NCBI GenBank assembly: GCA_047618565.1
Contig: JBLHKW010000222.1
Location: 1 to 6,301 of the forward strand
DNA length: 6,301 bases
Reading direction: 5' to 3'
From: JBLHKW01 sp047618565
GTDB lineage: Bacteria; Planctomycetota; UBA1135; GCA-002686595
Part shown: piece after piece, positions 5,290-6,301 of the stretch
Layout: each line of letters starts with the position of its first letter
How positions within the stretch are numbered: the first letter of the stretch is position 1
Position numbers and translations under genes: made by a program
Notes under the pieces: generated by a model
Database searches by the model: none
Told to the model about the DNA's origin: nothing
Seen by the model: the letters and a program-made list of their open reading frames with translations, nothing else

Positions 5290-6301
5290 ACGAACAGAGT
5301 TTCAGGAAGCGCGCCAGGACGACGCTCGTCGATCGGTCTCTGCCCGCCAGTGCCAGGGCGTCAGGCCTGGTGATGCTGCTCGCCCTGTCGGCGGCTGGCT
5401 GCGGCGACGCGGGTTCGGCAAGCGCGAAAGGGATGAACGTCCTGCTGGTAACCCTGGACACGACCCGTGCCGACCACCTTTCGTGTTACGGATACAAGAC
5501 GGAGACCACCCCGAACATCGACGCGCTCGCGGCCGACGGCGTGCGCTTCGGTCGCGCGATCTCCACGGCGGGCATCACGCCCATGTCGCACTCGTCGATC
5601 CTGACCGGTCTCAACAACTACGAGCACGGTATGCGCGTGTTCTACAGCGACGAGGTCAGTCACCGGCTGAAGGAGTCCGTCGAGACCATGCCCGAGATCC
5701 TGGGCGCCGGCGGCTGGCAGACGGCCGCCATGGTCAGTTCGTATCCGGTCTCCGAGATCTACGGGCTCGATCAGGGCTTCGACACGTTCAGCACGGGGCT
5801 GGACCTCGAAGGCCACGACTTCAGCAAGCAGCAACAGCACGAGACCGCGTGGCTCGACGGTCAGGGCAACGCAACTCAGCGGCGCGGCGACTACACGGTC
5901 GACGAGGCCCTGCGCTGGCTGGATGACACCGGCGACGATCCGTGGTGCCTGTGGGTGCACATGTTCGATGTGCACGACTACTCGGTGGTCCCTCCCGCTG
6001 CGTTCATGAAGCCCTTTGGGCTCGAATACGACAAGGATGCGTCCCTGCAGGATCCCGAGTGGCGCGTCCGGATGTATGACCCCGAGCTCAGTTTCATGGA
6101 CATGCAGGTCGGGCGTTTGCTCGGCTGGGTCAAGGAACATGGCCAGTGGGACGACACGATCGTCGTGGTCACCGCCGACCACGGGCAGGGTCTGATGGAT
6201 GGCTTCAGGCGTCACCAGTGGCAGAAGCACAGACTGCTCTACGATTGGTGCATCCACGTGCCCCTGATCCTGCGCATCCCTGGCGAGGCGAGCGCCACGG
6301 T
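5286..6301 (+). CDS. Sulfatase/alkaline-phosphatase-superfamily hydrolase, probable lipoprotein, 3' end outside window
   Basis: The first 338 residues are present and the frame is still open at the window edge. After an Arg-rich start comes a hydrophobic segment (27-37) ending in SAAGC with C39, a plausible though weak lipobox, so a lipid-anchored exported enzyme is likely. The superfamily core is clear: MNVLLVTLDTTRADHLSCYGY (50-70; D58 the expected metal ligand), TTPNIDALAADGVRF (74-88), the nucleophile region ITPMSHSSILTGL (97-109), VHMFDVHDY (224-232), TADHGQGL (296-303; D298 and H299 expected metal ligands) and LYDWCIHVPLILR (318-330). At the place where true sulfatases carry the Cys or Ser converted to formylglycine (C/S-x-P-x-R), this protein has T98 in a T-P-M-S-H context. 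This resembles the TxPSH subgroup and the Thr nucleophile of phosphoethanolamine- and phosphoglycerol-transferase relatives, so sulfate ester hydrolysis is not assured. It is coupled to the upstream gene by a GTGA overlap. Confidence 0.9.
   Translation, partial: MNEQSFRKRARTTLVDRSLPASARASGLVMLLALSAAGCGDAGSASAKGMNVLLVTLDTTRADHLSCYGYKTETTPNIDALAADGVRFGRAISTAGITPMSHSSILTGLNNYEHGMRVFYSDEVSHRLKESVETMPEILGAGGWQTAAMVSSYPVSEIYGLDQGFDTFSTGLDLEGHDFSKQQQHETAWLDGQGNATQRRGDYTVDEALRWLDDTGDDPWCLWVHMFDVHDYSVVPPAAFMKPFGLEYDKDASLQDPEWRVRMYDPELSFMDMQVGRLLGWVKEHGQWDDTIVVVTADHGQGLMDGFRRHQWQKHRLLYDWCIHVPLILRIPGEASAT

Noticed and set aside
5361..6257. 298-codon open frame on the minus strand opposite the sulfatase-like gene
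   Set aside because: It is antisense to a gene with clear superfamily motifs. GC-rich codon use leaves the opposite strand open; the antisense product has no recognisable domain and no ribosome site.

Overview
The window is GC-rich bacterial DNA from a Gram-negative-type lineage. It encodes secreted thioredoxin-fold proteins, a polytopic GT39-type glycosyltransferase and a lipoprotein-like sulfatase-superfamily enzyme. This repertoire, the weak ribosome sites on several genes and the sulfatase subtype (TxPxSH) suggest Planctomycetota, Myxococcota or a related uncultivated delta-type group. Without a marker gene the assignment stays open. No rRNA, tRNA, CRISPR or phage gene was seen.

Layout. 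Bases 1-130 form a small non-coding element with perfect 20-bp terminal inverted repeats. It abuts the 3' end of a leftward gene (126-1247) for an exported protein with two TlpA/thioredoxin domains; the TAG stop of that gene lies inside the element's terminal GCTAGC. A 386-bp divergent intergenic region follows. A rightward gene (1634-2983) then encodes a second exported thioredoxin-fold protein that keeps only one cysteine of the usual CxxC and has a long helical C-terminal part. Next comes a second, unrelated non-coding element (3053-3257) with imperfect inverted repeats about 47 bp long, also ending in GCTAGC on both sides and carrying a terminator-like hairpin.

Eleven bases after that element starts a tightly packed rightward cluster: a GT39/ArnT-like membrane glycosyltransferase (3269-4708), a small membrane-anchored protein of unknown function (4708-5289) and a sulfatase/alkaline-phosphatase-superfamily protein (5286 to the window end, truncated by it). 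The junctions are TGATG (1-nt overlap) and GTGA (4-nt overlap), each preceded by a purine-rich ribosome site, so the three are probably co-transcribed and translationally coupled.

Working together. The divergent thioredoxin-fold pair probably acts in extracytoplasmic redox or protein folding. The three-gene cluster looks like an envelope-glycan building or modification unit: a lipid-linked-sugar transferase, a helper and a periplasm-facing hydrolase or transferase. The most unusual features are the two different miniature elements that share GCTAGC ends, one sitting on a stop codon and the other forming the leader of the glycan cluster. I did not find convincing evidence for a wholly new multi-gene system.
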